Part shown: positions 8,342 through 17,300 of the stretch, piece by piece | Position numbering within the stretch: the stretch's first letter is position 1 | Layout of the letters: every line of letters starts with the position of its first letter | Source: Paenibacillus mangrovi | Lineage (GTDB): Bacteria > Bacillota > Bacilli > Paenibacillales > Paenibacillaceae | Assembly: GCF_022898935.1 (NCBI RefSeq) | Contig: NZ_JALIRP010000008.1 | Coordinates: 248,001-312,000, forward strand | DNA: 64,000 nt | Direction: 5' to 3' | The notes under the pieces: model-generated | What the model saw: the letters and a program-made list of their open reading frames with translations, nothing else | Told to the model about the DNA's origin: nothing | The model's database searches: none | Translations under genes and position numbers: made by a program

Positions 8342-9202
8342 CTAATACAGCTTGTCCGAAGTCGCCTTGGCCGTGATTTCCCGGTATTTGATCGCTTCGC
8401 TTTTCATTTTCAGCGATACAGCGACGTTGAGAATATCAATAATCGCAAGCTGCGAGATTTTGGCTGCGAGCGAGCTGCCCTGCAGCGGATTTTCCCGGCC
8501 CACCATAATGAGAACGATATCCGCTAACTTGGTGATCGGCGATCGGGCATTGCTCGTAATGGCAATAATGCGGGCTCCCGCTTTTTTGGCAATGTTCAAG
8601 TTATCGATCGTATCCTTGGTGCTCCCCGAAATTGATAAGCCGACAGCAACATCTCCCTTATTCATCAGCGAAGCCTGCATCGCCTGAAAATGGGTATCTG
8701 TGTTCGCGATGCTGTTTTTACCGATCCGGGCAAAGCTGTGCGCTCCCTGTGTTGCCGTTAAGCCAGAGGATCCCACACCAAAAAAATGAATATTAGAAGC
8801 TTCCGTCAGCACATCGATCGCCTGGTTCAGCTGATCCTCATTGACCAGCTCACGCGTCTGCTCCAGCGTCCGGAGATGTGTCCCAATAATTTTTTGGCTG
8901 AGTGTGAAGGGATCGTCATCCTCCGCGATTTCCTCATGAATATGATCGGTAGGCTTCACCAAATCCTGAGCTAGGGAAAGCTTGAAATCCTGAAACCCCT
9001 GAAACTTCATTTTCCGGCAAAACCGTAGTACCGTCGTCTCACCGACATCCGCCTTTTCCGCCAGCTCAGTTACTGAATCATAGATCAAATCCTGGGCGTT
9101 CTCCAAAATATACTGCGCGACCTTCTGCTCGGTCTTGGTCAAGCCGTTAAAATGACTCCGGATACTGAGCAGCGTTTTCCCCATTTCCTGTATGCTTGGC
9201 AA
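8342..9202 (-). CDS. RpiR/MurR-family transcriptional regulator (HTH + SIS)
   Basis: This 286-residue protein has an N-terminal RpiR helix-turn-helix (about 1-75, with LAEKADVGETTVLRFCRKMKF as the recognition region) and a C-terminal SIS sugar-phosphate-binding domain (about 125-260, with FFGVGSSG and VGLSISGSTKDT as the phosphate-binding loops). Such regulators control sugar or amino-sugar catabolism in response to a phosphorylated sugar. No catabolic gene adjoins it, so the target is unknown. The gene is preceded by about 210 bp of non-coding sequence and has its own terminator. Confidence 0.9.
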   Translation of the reverse strand: MPSIQEMGKTLLSIRSHFNGLTKTEQKVAQYILENAQDLIYDSVTELAEKADVGETTVLRFCRKMKFQGFQDFKLSLAQDLVKPTDHIHEEIAEDDDPFTLSQKIIGTHLRTLEQTRELVNEDQLNQAIDVLTEASNIHFFGVGSSGLTATQGAHSFARIGKNSIANTDTHFQAMQASLMNKGDVAVGLSISGSTKDTIDNLNIAKKAGARIIAITSNARSPITKLADIVLIMVGRENPLQGSSLAAKISQLAIIDILNVAVSLKMKSEAIKYREITAKATSDKLY

Positions 9203-9413
9203 AGCCTTCGTCCCCTTCCTCTTTCATTAACATTCAAACATATATGCTAATCTGGGAGAATATTTCCAGTCGAATATAATGTGAAGGTTAATTCCGCCTG
9301 TAAGTTAATCCTATTGTACTCGGTTGATTGATCGCTTTGCAAGCGGATGCACATGGGCTGCACATAGAGAAAACCCGCGATAGATCATCCTAACGCAGGT
9401 TTTCCATACTGTC

Positions 9414-10157
9414 CTATTTGGCTTCAATTCTCTTTTCCACACACCACTTAATCACAAAGAGATAAACGACGCAGAGTATAGCTTCAAACCCTAATACGCC
9501 TAGCGCGTTCCAATTCGTACTCGCCGTTACCGGCTTAGACGCTAACACACCATTGATGATTTCGACGTGGAAGGTCACCAAACTAAAAGTCTGGTTAGTA
9601 TCCTGATTGAACAGTAGCTTTTCAATAAAAGTAATCACGGTCTCCATGCTCAGGAACAGAAGGAAACCGACCCAAAATACGCCTTTTCTCGTGATGCTGC
9701 GCGCAAGCGCAATGATAATGTAAATCGTTAGAAAACCGTAAATGGTCGTAAAAATGGCCTCCAGCACAAGACTAGCCCATGCGTACGCAGGAAGATGAAC
9801 GTCTCTTAAAACGGAAGTATCGATATGGAAGGCAAAATAAAGAGTCACGCCTGCTCCAATCAGGAACAAAACCAAGGTATTTATCGCTCCGTAAACGAGC
9901 GACGCCCACACGTAGGAGAAAGTATTGACCGGAAGAAGCCGGCGGCTGATCGATTTAATGTTGTAATCGAACACATTCACATTGTTAATCGTGAAGATGG
10001 CAGCGGCCACAATGAAAAAGATAACGGTAAAAGCCATCTTCACATCCAGAGAGGCACCCGATCCTAGCAGTACCAGTTCGCAAAGGATCAGCGCAGCTGT
10101 TACCCCGAGCAGAAGAGTCGCATTGCGCCGCAGATCGTATTTAAGCAGCTTGATCAT
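9414..10157 (-). CDS. ABC-2 type exporter permease
   Basis: This 247-residue integral membrane protein has about six hydrophobic helices (near 15-35, 38-58, 88-112, 128-150, 160-182 and 215-240). It has no sequence motif beyond ABC-2 permease topology. Its start overlaps the stop of the upstream ATPase gene by 4 bp, so the two form one exporter. It is the last gene of the leftward operon 13004-9414, under the YtrA-like regulator encoded two genes upstream. The substrate is unknown; related systems answer cell-envelope stress. Confidence 0.8.
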   Translation of the reverse strand: MIKLLKYDLRRNATLLLGVTAALILCELVLLGSGASLDVKMAFTVIFFIVAAAIFTINNVNVFDYNIKSISRRLLPVNTFSYVWASLVYGAINTLVLFLIGAGVTLYFAFHIDTSVLRDVHLPAYAWASLVLEAIFTTIYGFLTIYIIIALARSITRKGVFWVGFLLFLSMETVITFIEKLLFNQDTNQTFSLVTFHVEIINGVLASKPVTASTNWNALGVLGFEAILCVVYLFVIKWCVEKRIEAK

Positions 10158-10852
10158 TCGCCGAACACCTCTTTGAACATGTCGTCGACGCTCCTTCCAT
10201 GCTTCATGCGGATACTCTCCACTTCTTCATACAGCGTGATGCTCCCATTATTTAAAAACATGACCTCATCAAAAATCCGCTCCATATCCCGTACCAAGTG
10301 GGTACAGATGATAAGGCTGCTATCCTCGCTATAAAAGCGCACAATCGCATCCAGAATTTTGCCGCGGGCCACGGGATCGACCCCACCAATCGGCTCATCC
10401 AGCAAATAGAGATTCACGTTCCGGGAAAGGGCCAACGTCAATTGCAGCCGCTCATTCATACCTTTGGACAGAACGCTGACGCTGCTCTTTGCGTCCAGGT
10501 TCATGAAATCGAGCATTTCGAGGGCCTTTTCCACATTAAAATCCGCATAAAAATCCTTATAAAAGGCGACGGCATCCTTCACCTTCATCCAGTTTTCCGT
10601 CATCGGACGGTCAGGCATATAAGAAATCAGGCTTCTCGTTTCTCTGCCAACCTTCTTACCCATGACCGAGATCTCTCCGGCTGTCGTAGGGGTAAGACCC
10701 GCGATCATTTGCATCAGCGTGCTTTTCCCGCTTCCGTTCGGACCCAGCAGACCGATAATTTTGCCTGATCCAATGTCAAAGCTTACGTTATCCAGTGTCT
10801 GCTTGAAGCCGTACCTTTTGGATACACCATTAACCTTCAGCAATGCGTCCAT
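10154..10852 (-). CDS. ABC transporter ATP-binding protein (YtrB-like)
   Basis: This 232-residue ATPase has Walker A GLLGPNGSGKST (about 33-44), a signature region VSVLSKGMNERLQL that is degenerate (SKGMN instead of LSGGQ), and Walker B LYLLDEPIGGVD. A replaced signature is common in YtrB-type ATPases regulated by small GntR repressors. It overlaps the GntR gene by 23 bp at its start and the permease by 4 bp at its end. It energises the permease encoded at 9414-10157. Confidence 0.88.
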   Translation of the reverse strand: MDALLKVNGVSKRYGFKQTLDNVSFDIGSGKIIGLLGPNGSGKSTLMQMIAGLTPTTAGEISVMGKKVGRETRSLISYMPDRPMTENWMKVKDAVAFYKDFYADFNVEKALEMLDFMNLDAKSSVSVLSKGMNERLQLTLALSRNVNLYLLDEPIGGVDPVARGKILDAIVRFYSEDSSLIICTHLVRDMERIFDEVMFLNNGSITLYEEVESIRMKHGRSVDDMFKEVFGE

Positions 10853-11246
10853 CCAGATTAGCCCCCTTTTGGTCCTTGCCGCCGTCTGCTGTAACAGCTT
10901 CTTTTACGATCGTAACGATATCCTGGTTTTTGAACCCCAGCTCCTGCATGCCGTGAATAAACTGGTGAAGCAAATCTCCTGCCATTTCCTTTTTGATCGC
11001 CATAATTTTCGATTCCTCACTTGTCACATATCTTCCTAGGCCGCGTTTCGTTTCAACCACTTCCTCGCGCTCCAGCTCCTGAAATGTCCGCTGAATCGTG
11101 TTGGGGTTAATCTGCAAATCCGCGGCAAGCTCCCTTACGGACGGAATTTTATCTCCGGGCTGAAGCAGCCCGGAAACGATCTGCCGTTTGATATGATTCA
11201 TGATTTGGAGATAGATCGGCAAATTGTTGTCAAATTCGATGCTCAA
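10830..11246 (-). CDS. GntR-family repressor, YtrA subfamily
   Basis: This 138-residue protein has an N-terminal winged helix (about 10-75; PGDKIPSVRELAADLQINPNTIQRTFQELE) and a short helical C-terminal part of about 60 residues. It lacks the large effector-binding domain of other GntR families, which is the mark of YtrA. Such proteins repress their own ABC-exporter operon and respond to cell-wall antibiotics. It sits between two ATPase/permease pairs in one operon. A YtrA-type palindrome overlaps the operon promoter at 13019-13042. Confidence 0.9.
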   Translation of the reverse strand: MSIEFDNNLPIYLQIMNHIKRQIVSGLLQPGDKIPSVRELAADLQINPNTIQRTFQELEREEVVETKRGLGRYVTSEESKIMAIKKEMAGDLLHQFIHGMQELGFKNQDIVTIVKEAVTADGGKDQKGANLDGRIAEG

Positions 11247-11290
11247 GTGGCTAGACTCCTTTCGCCGTCAGCTTTATGCCCTTGGCTGCA

Positions 11291-12040
11291 TCAGGCTATA
11301 TCACGTCTCTTAAACGTAACAAAGCTGGCGCCAAGAAACAAGACTATATATACTGCCAGCACCGCGATTGAGAAAGGAAGTGTCATTCCTTCAATCGGCG
11401 GATGTCCACCGTGACTGTATACCGACAAATCTGCATTCGGGAACAGCACGTATTTGTAAAAGCTTTTGGGGATTATCAAGCTGCTGAGCATGAGGGCCGC
11501 CGTACCAACACCCATCGCCGCTCCCGCGGAACGGGTCAGTACACCCAACATAAATGTCAGCGTCATAAACACGATACTGTATACAAGCGAGCTTCCAGTC
11601 GCAATCAGAATGTCACGCCATGCCCCGGCTGGCTGCTCCATTCCGAACAGGACGGCTCCTGAAGCAAAGCCGAACACATTCAGCCATACGAACATCGATA
11701 AAATAAACAGCAGTGCCGCCACATACTTTGATGCGAGTACTTTTCCACGGCTTTGGCCGCGGATGAGCAGAAATTTGATCGTTCCCTGGGCATGCTCGCT
11801 AGGAACAAGGCCGGCGGTGAAGATCACGGCAAGCATAGCGACGATATGACCGAAGCCGTTGGAACTCGCCATCATTGCCGTATATTCAAATGCGTTTCCG
11901 AACATGTCTTCGGCCCAGCGCTTAAACGCCCAGGCAAGCACCACCATGGCAACGGCAATGATGGCGTAAGGAATAAAGAAGCTGCGTTTCTTGGACATTT
12001 TAAGCCATTCGTTTATGACAAGATTATTGAAGTTACGCAA
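11291..12040 (-). CDS. ABC-2 family permease (bacitracin/lantibiotic-type exporter)
   Basis: This 249-residue protein has six predicted membrane helices and the family-typical opening NLVINEWLKMSKKRSFFIPY, followed by a LVPSEHAQGTIKFLLIRGQSRGKVLASKY segment that resembles the coupling region of BcrB/lantibiotic-immunity permeases. It overlaps the upstream ATPase gene (12033-13004) by 8 bp, indicating a dedicated pair. Export of a peptide antibiotic or envelope-stress compound is inferred from the family, not shown. Confidence 0.85.
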   Translation of the reverse strand: MRNFNNLVINEWLKMSKKRSFFIPYAIIAVAMVVLAWAFKRWAEDMFGNAFEYTAMMASSNGFGHIVAMLAVIFTAGLVPSEHAQGTIKFLLIRGQSRGKVLASKYVAALLFILSMFVWLNVFGFASGAVLFGMEQPAGAWRDILIATGSSLVYSIVFMTLTFMLGVLTRSAGAAMGVGTAALMLSSLIIPKSFYKYVLFPNADLSVYSHGGHPPIEGMTLPFSIAVLAVYIVLFLGASFVTFKRRDIA

Positions 12041-13004
12041 TGCGGTTTCCTCCTGTCCATTTCAAGAATTCGTCTTCAAGCGACTGTTTCAGCTCCGTAA
12101 TCTGATAGATCGGGACCCCCGCAGCGCCCAAAGCAGTTACCATATCCGGAATATCCTTGTACCGGAGCGCCACAAGCAATTCGCTTTGCTCCTCAGCTAC
12201 CTGCAGAACCTCGGCATTATCCATGTTCCCGAGCACGTTTTTCGCTTCTTCCAGACGTCCGACCCGGAACATGACACGCACAAAATTTTTCTCTTCATGT
12301 GCAGCTGCACTGTTCTCGCCAATGGAGCGTACGGTGACTAGCTTGCCGTCCTGAATGACAACGACCCGGCTGCACATTTGCTCCATTTCGAGCAGCAAGT
12401 GGCTCGACACGAGAATCGATATGCCTTCTTCCCGGGCAATGGTTTTGAGGTAATCGCGCATTTCGCGGATACCGGCAGGATCCAGACCGTTGGTTGGCTC
12501 ATCCAAGATGAGCACGGACGGCTCGTGAAGCAGTGCCTGCGCGATGCCAAGCCGTTGGCGCATGCCAAGGGAGTAGGCCTTCACTTTCTTTTTCATCGCA
12601 TGCTCGAGACCGACTAGACGAACAACCTCGTTGATCCGCTCATTGCTGATCCAGCTGTTCATCCGCTGATACTGCTTCAGGTTATCGTATCCCGTCATAT
12701 AGGGATAAAATTCCGGATTCTCGATAATAGCGCCGATGTGGCGGATCGCGTTTTTCCACTCATGGCGGATGCTGCTGCCGCGGACGAATACATCGCCTTC
12801 GGTCATTGAGATGAGTCCCGCGATCATGCGAATGGTGGTCGTCTTCCCGGCGCCGTTAGGCCCGAGCAGACCAACAACCTCTCCTTCATGGACATCAAAG
12901 GACAGCTGGTCCACGATCTTTTTACTTCCGATCTTTTTGGAGACGCCCCTCAGCGAAAGCACAGCGGCATCTGCCTGTATATCTAATGGATGGTTCATGC
13001 TCAC
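12033..13004 (-). CDS. ABC transporter ATP-binding protein (BcrA-like)
   Basis: This 323-residue ATPase is the first gene of the five-gene exporter operon. It has Walker A GLLGPNGAGKTT (about 46-57), Q-loop IGAIIENPEFYPY, signature YSLGMRQRLG, Walker B VLILDEPTNGLDP and a switch-region SSHLLLEMEQMC. The C-terminal 90 residues form the DUF4162-like extension seen in BcrA-type and other drug-exporter ATPases. Its start ATG lies behind AAGGAGATG. The adjacent promoter carries a YtrA-like operator, so the whole operon is probably induced by the signal sensed through the repressor encoded at 10830-11246. Confidence 0.9.
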   Translation of the reverse strand: MSMNHPLDIQADAAVLSLRGVSKKIGSKKIVDQLSFDVHEGEVVGLLGPNGAGKTTTIRMIAGLISMTEGDVFVRGSSIRHEWKNAIRHIGAIIENPEFYPYMTGYDNLKQYQRMNSWISNERINEVVRLVGLEHAMKKKVKAYSLGMRQRLGIAQALLHEPSVLILDEPTNGLDPAGIREMRDYLKTIAREEGISILVSSHLLLEMEQMCSRVVVIQDGKLVTVRSIGENSAAAHEEKNFVRVMFRVGRLEEAKNVLGNMDNAEVLQVAEEQSELLVALRYKDIPDMVTALGAAGVPIYQITELKQSLEDEFLKWTGGNRIA

Positions 13005-13018
13005 ATCTCCTTTGTATT

Positions 13019-13042
13019 AGTGTTATAGTTGAATAGTACACT
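13019..13042 (-). promoter_or_regulatory. YtrA-like operator overlapping the exporter promoter
   Basis: The minus strand reads AGTGTA-N12-AACACT, a near-perfect inverted repeat close to the AGTGTA/TACACT half-sites known for YtrA repressors. It overlaps the -10 box of the operon promoter, the expected place for a repressor site. Confidence 0.65.
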
Positions 13043-13061
13043 AAGACATTGATATTGTAAA
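13033..13061 (-). promoter_or_regulatory. sigma-A promoter of the five-gene ABC operon
   Basis: On the minus strand, -35 TTTACA (13061-13056) and -10 TACTAT (13038-13033) are separated by exactly 17 bp and lie just upstream of the ATPase gene at 12033-13004. Confidence 0.65.
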
Positions 13062-13089
13062 GCCTAATTTTTTACATGCGTGAAGAAAG

Positions 13090-13117
13090 CAAAAAGCCGC
13101 CCCCTTGGGGACGACTC
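13090..13117 (-). terminator. terminator behind the truncated gene at 13145
   Basis: A 10-bp stem (AGTCGTCCCC against GGGGGCGGCT, with two G-T pairs), a two-base loop and a T-run on the minus strand. Confidence 0.75.
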
Positions 13118-13144
13118 TTGCTTAGTGCCTCTCGTTACCGTTTA

Positions 13145-13375
13145 TTATTGTTCTTTGGTGCTGACCAGCTGATGTACCATCAGCATGCCGTCAATCGTAA
13201 CCAGCTTATATTCCGAAACGAACTTCTTATTTTTTACTGAACCGTCCTGATAGTTGATTGTGTAATCTTCAGAGGTGACAGCCTTAATGCTGCCGTCATT
13301 GTTTTTGCTTAGGTCCAGCAGCTCGCAACCATTATTTTCAAGACAATCCATTCGATCAACAAAAAAAGCCCGCAT
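13145..13375 (-). pseudogene. 3' remnant of a TcaA/NTF2-like envelope protein gene
   Basis: A 76-codon frame whose nominal ATG lies inside the gntK terminator hairpin, without a ribosome binding site. Its first dozen codons are therefore terminator sequence and not real coding sequence. The rest (SIKAVTSEDYTINYQDGS...SEYKLVTIDGMLMVHQLV) looks like the last beta strands of an NTF2-like domain such as the C-terminus of TcaA-type or zinc-ribbon lipoproteins; this match is from memory and tentative. A good terminator follows its stop. I read it as a 5'-truncated relic, although a very short functional gene is possible. Confidence 0.5.
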
Positions 13376-13396
13376 GACCCGAACGTCATGCAGGCT
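13361..13396 (-). terminator. terminator of the gluconate operon
   Basis: A stem of about 11 bp (GCCTGCATGAC/GTCATGCGGGC) is followed by seven T residues on the minus strand, directly after the gntK stop. Confidence 0.88.
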
Positions 13397-13419
13397 TGCC
13401 TCAATATTAAGGACTAAAA

Positions 13420-14958
13420 CTAGAAAATCTTCCGCTGAAAATCCGCGATCGCTTTATATTCATCACTCAGCTTACGTGAAATTTGAATAAAGATTGGCAG
13501 CAGCTGGTGATAGACTTGTGCGCTTTCCTTGACCGGCTTATGCTGGTGGGTGGAGCCGACCATGCCGGATACGATGCTAAGCGAATCGGTTTTGCCAAGG
13601 GCATACAGGCCAAGCACCACAGCCCCAAGGCAGGAGCTTTCATAGCTCTCCGGCACGATCACTTCCTGATCGAAAATATCCGCCATCATCTGACGCCACA
13701 GCGGAGAACGGGAGAACCCGCCGGTAGCATGAATCTTGGTCGGGCGGCCGATGATCTCTTCCATCGCGAGCAGCACGGTATACATATTGAAGATGACGCC
13801 TTCCAGAACCGCACGGATCATATGCTCCTTGCGGTGATGCATCGTGAGCCCGAAGAAGGAACCACGTGCATCCGGATTCCACAGAGGAGCCCGTTCCCCG
13901 GTTAGGTAAGGATGGAAGAGCAGTCCGTCCGAGCCCGGATTCACCTGCGCAGCAATCTGTGTCAGCAGATCATAGGAGTCGATGCCAAGGCGCTTTGCCG
14001 TTTCCACCTCAGAGGCGGCAAACTCATCTCGCACCCACTGAAACAGCATACCGCCGTTGTTGACCGGTCCGCCAATCACCCACTTCTTGTCCGTCAACGC
14101 GTAGCAGAAGATGCGTCCTTTGGGATCGGTCACGGGACGGTCCACGACAGTGCGGATCGCTCCGCTGGTTCCGATCGTTGCCGCGACGACGCCTGGCTCT
14201 ATGGCATTGACGCCAAGATTGGACAGCACGCCGTCACTCGCTCCCACAATGAAAGGAGTTGAGGCCAGAAGCCCCATCTCATCTGCAAATACCGGATTCA
14301 GCCCGGTTACTGAATGGGTGGTCGGAACCGGCTCCGACAGCTTGTCAGTTCCAATGCCTGCAACGCAGAGGGCTTCCTCATCCCACTTCAGCTGCTCGAG
14401 ATTAAACATTCCGGTCGAGGATGCAATCGAATAATCGATAATATATTGATTGAACAGCTTTGCGAAGACATATTCCTTGATGGAAATAAACTTGCCAGCC
14501 TTGTTGAAGATTTCCGGTTTGTCATGACGCAGCCACATCAGTTTGGTTAGAGGCGACATCGGATGGATCGGAGTGCCCGTACGCAGGTAGATCTCATGTC
14601 CGTTCAAGTCCTTTTTCAATTTCTCCGACCATTCCGCACTGCGGTTGTCCGCCCAGGTAATGCAGTTCATCAGCGGTTTGCCGTCCGGGTCCACCGGAAT
14701 CACGCTGTGCATCGCCGAACTAAAGGAAACGAACATGACCTGCTCGGGACGTGTTCCGCTTTTCTCCATAGCCTGCTTCACCGAATGTATCACTGCGGTA
14801 AAGATCTGATCCGGGTCCTGCTCGGCAATCGACGAAGTCGGGGTATGAAGGGGATATCCTTCACTGCCCTTGGCCACTACGTTTCCATTCTCCTCGAAAA
14901 TAACGGCTTTTGTACTCGTCGTTCCGATATCGATGCCGATCATCATTTTACTGCTCAT
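13420..14958 (-). CDS. gntK: Gluconokinase (FGGY family)
   Basis: This 512-residue kinase phosphorylates gluconate to 6-phosphogluconate. The FGGY N-terminal phosphate-binding motif GIDIGTTSTKAVIF is at 7-20. The catalytic-base region TWADNRSAEW, and the ATP-binding GASDGVLSNLG and ATGGFSRSPLW segments of the C-terminal domain, are all visible. The length equals that of B. subtilis GntK (about 513), and the neighbouring gntP, gntR and gnd remove ambiguity with xylulokinase. It is the last gene of the operon, 34 bp after gntP. Confidence 0.92.
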   Translation of the reverse strand: MSSKMMIGIDIGTTSTKAVIFEENGNVVAKGSEGYPLHTPTSSIAEQDPDQIFTAVIHSVKQAMEKSGTRPEQVMFVSFSSAMHSVIPVDPDGKPLMNCITWADNRSAEWSEKLKKDLNGHEIYLRTGTPIHPMSPLTKLMWLRHDKPEIFNKAGKFISIKEYVFAKLFNQYIIDYSIASSTGMFNLEQLKWDEEALCVAGIGTDKLSEPVPTTHSVTGLNPVFADEMGLLASTPFIVGASDGVLSNLGVNAIEPGVVAATIGTSGAIRTVVDRPVTDPKGRIFCYALTDKKWVIGGPVNNGGMLFQWVRDEFAASEVETAKRLGIDSYDLLTQIAAQVNPGSDGLLFHPYLTGERAPLWNPDARGSFFGLTMHHRKEHMIRAVLEGVIFNMYTVLLAMEEIIGRPTKIHATGGFSRSPLWRQMMADIFDQEVIVPESYESSCLGAVVLGLYALGKTDSLSIVSGMVGSTHQHKPVKESAQVYHQLLPIFIQISRKLSDEYKAIADFQRKIF

Positions 14959-14992
14959 GCTTTAACCTTCTTTCTTCTTCACTAACACCTGC

Positions 14993-16354
14993 CTATACGA
15001 ACAGGCTGATTCCCATAATAAGTACAAGTGCCACAACCGACAGCAGCGTTTCCATGACGGTCCATGATTTTAGCGTCTGCGGAACGGACATATTGAAAAA
15101 CTCTTTTACCATCCAGAAACCGGCGTCATTGACATGCGACAGAACAATGGAGCCTGCGCCTGTGGCCAAAACGACCAGTTCCACGTTTGTGCCGGGATTC
15201 AGCGCCAGTACCGGGGCTACGATGCCCGCAGCCGTCGTCATGGCCACGGTAGCCGAACCGGTAGCAACGCGGATCAGTGCAGCCACAAACCATGCGAACA
15301 AAATGATATTAACATGGGCGGAAGTCGCAATCTGCGCGATCGCATCGCCGACGCCGCTGTTAATCAGCACCTGCTTGAATGCGCCGCCGCCGCCGATAAT
15401 CAAAATGATCGTGGCTGTTGGAGCCAGACATTCACTCGAAAACTTGGAGATTTGCTCCTTCGTGAATCCACGGGCAAATCCAAGTGAGAAAAATGAGAAC
15501 ACAACCGCGATAAGCAGTGCAATAATCTCGTGTCCGATGAATTCACAGAATACGGTAAAGCCACTCGTTGCTTCCGGATCGATAATGGTGGCGATCGAGC
15601 CGATCAGCATCAGAATAACAGGAAGCATGATCGTAAACAAGGTGATTCCGAAGCCCGGAAGCTTGCGATCGCTACTTGCTGAGAATTGATCCACGAGCTC
15701 CGCGGGCGGTTCGACCTGAATCCGTTTGCCAATCCATTTGCCAAAGAGCGGTCCAGCTACGATCGCAGTCGGAAGACCTACAATCAGAGAGTAAAAGATT
15801 GTTTTACCCAAATCCGCATGATAAGCATCAATAGCGATCATTGGAGCCGGATGCGGCGGAACCAGACCGTGTACGGTGGACAAGCCGGCCAAAACCGGAA
15901 TACCAATCTGAAGCAGCGACATTTTCGTTTTGCGTGCTACGGTAAAAATAATCGGAATTAGCAAAATAACGCCGACTTCAAAAAACACAGGAATACCTAC
16001 GATAAAACCGACGATCATCATCGCCCAGTGAACACGTTTTACGCCAAAACGGTCCACTAAGGTCGTCGCGATTTGCTCTGCCCCGCCGGATTCAGCCATC
16101 ATCTTGCCGAGCATTGTGCCCAAAGCGATAACGATGGCGGTCGTCCCGAGCGTTCCACCCATACCTTTGGTGATCGAGTCTGCGATATCAAGCGGTTTCA
16201 TTCCAGTCAAAAATCCGAGAATCAAGGCCGAAATCAGCAAACTAACAAACGGATTCCACTTGAATTTAGAAATAAGCACAATCAGAAACGCAATGGTCAA
16301 CAGAGTCCAAATGATGAGCGTCCAATCGTGACTTAAGCCGAAAATACTGGACAT
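14993..16354 (-). CDS. gntP: Gluconate:H+ symporter (GntP family)
   Basis: This 453-residue permease has about 12-14 membrane helices. Family landmarks are the early LISALILGFLTGMKPLDIADSI region, GLSTVHGLVPPHPAP in the middle, IIGGGGAFKQVLI, and the end SHVNDAGFWMVKEFF. The length matches GntP of B. subtilis and E. coli. It imports gluconate for the kinase encoded directly downstream. A GntR-type operator (16454-16477) lies 100 bp before its ATG, so it has a regulated start of its own within the cluster. Confidence 0.94.
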   Translation of the reverse strand: MSSIFGLSHDWTLIIWTLLTIAFLIVLISKFKWNPFVSLLISALILGFLTGMKPLDIADSITKGMGGTLGTTAIVIALGTMLGKMMAESGGAEQIATTLVDRFGVKRVHWAMMIVGFIVGIPVFFEVGVILLIPIIFTVARKTKMSLLQIGIPVLAGLSTVHGLVPPHPAPMIAIDAYHADLGKTIFYSLIVGLPTAIVAGPLFGKWIGKRIQVEPPAELVDQFSASSDRKLPGFGITLFTIMLPVILMLIGSIATIIDPEATSGFTVFCEFIGHEIIALLIAVVFSFFSLGFARGFTKEQISKFSSECLAPTATIILIIGGGGAFKQVLINSGVGDAIAQIATSAHVNIILFAWFVAALIRVATGSATVAMTTAAGIVAPVLALNPGTNVELVVLATGAGSIVLSHVNDAGFWMVKEFFNMSVPQTLKSWTVMETLLSVVALVLIMGISLFV

Positions 16355-16453
16355 CTAGATGCCCTCCCTTAATATTTTGTCTATATAATAATGAATTCCT
16401 TTTATTTCTCTATTTGATTATCTTACCCATTAATTTAACATTTGATTTCAATC

Positions 16454-16477
16454 AGTATACTTGTCGACAACTTAAGT
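16454..16477. promoter_or_regulatory. GntR operator upstream of gntP
   Basis: A 24-bp sequence with core ATACTTGTCGACAACTTA, centred on the palindrome TTGTCGACAA. It is identical over all 24 bp to the site before gnd (18236-18259) and resembles the ATACTTGTATACAAGTAT operator of B. subtilis GntR. Confidence 0.8.
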
Positions 16478-16514
16478 GACACGTTCCTGGGAACATGCTT
16501 GCTGTATGAATAGA

Positions 16515-17195
16515 TTATAGACTCGGAATGCTGTTGTGAAGCGTTTTCCTCGAATCAGCAAAGTAATCCTGAACTACCTGTTTCACCACATCTTTATTCC
16601 GTGATTCCAGTCCCTTCATAATGTTGTGGTGTTTATCGACAACGGCATGAAGCTTCACTTCGCCTTTGGAAAAAACCTCTTCCGTCGTAATCAGCATGAC
16701 GGTCATTACGATCGGCCGGATGCTTTTCCATAAATGCAAAATGCGGTTATGATCGGCAGCCGTAATGATCGCTTCATGGAAGGATAAATCCTGGTATGAA
16801 AATTCCACCGCGTCATTATGCTTCATCGCCAGCTCCATTTTGTCCACGATTCGCCGCAGGTTCGCAAGCAGCCCTGTTATATCCGTTTGGGTCAGCCGCT
16901 GCTGGACAAAGGTTTCAATTAAAAAGCGGACATCGTACAGCTCTTCCACATCCGTAATATTCAGCCCCATCACCACGGCACCCATCCGTTCGAGACGGAT
17001 TAATCCTTCACTTGATAATGTTTTCAAAGCTTCCCTGACGGGAGAACGGCTTGTGCCGAACTCGGAAGCCACCCAATTCTCCGAAATGACCTCGCCGGTC
17101 TTGATCGTTCCGTTAATGATTCGGAGCCTGAGTTCGCATGCAATCGTTTCTCCAAGCGACGCGTTCTGCAACCAGGCTGAAGGATACTGCAGCAT
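16515..17195 (-). CDS. gntR: Gluconate operon repressor GntR (GntR/FadR subfamily)
   Basis: This 226-residue repressor has an N-terminal winged helix (about 15-80; ISENWVASEFGTSRSPVREALKTLSSEGLI) and an all-helical FCD effector domain (about 90-215, with the metal/ligand histidines in LSFHEAIITAADHNRILHLW and KHHNIM). By homology it is inactivated by gluconate or its phosphate. Its ATG follows AGGAG. It is placed between gnd and gntP, and identical operators precede both neighbours, so it probably represses the catabolic genes. Confidence 0.9.
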   Translation of the reverse strand: MLQYPSAWLQNASLGETIACELRLRIINGTIKTGEVISENWVASEFGTSRSPVREALKTLSSEGLIRLERMGAVVMGLNITDVEELYDVRFLIETFVQQRLTQTDITGLLANLRRIVDKMELAMKHNDAVEFSYQDLSFHEAIITAADHNRILHLWKSIRPIVMTVMLITTEEVFSKGEVKLHAVVDKHHNIMKGLESRNKDVVKQVVQDYFADSRKTLHNSIPSL

Positions 17196-17300
17196 GTGAC
17201 AACTCTCCTATGTAATGAGCTTGCAAAAAGCTCCTGATTAATATATATCAATAGGATTTTATCACATCAATGCAGCGTCGATCCAACCTATGCCCAAAAA

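Noticed and set aside
17217..17233. terminator between gnd and gntR
   Set aside because: The six-bp stem GAGCTT/AAGCTC is not followed by a T-run on the minus strand, so read-through into gntR is more likely.
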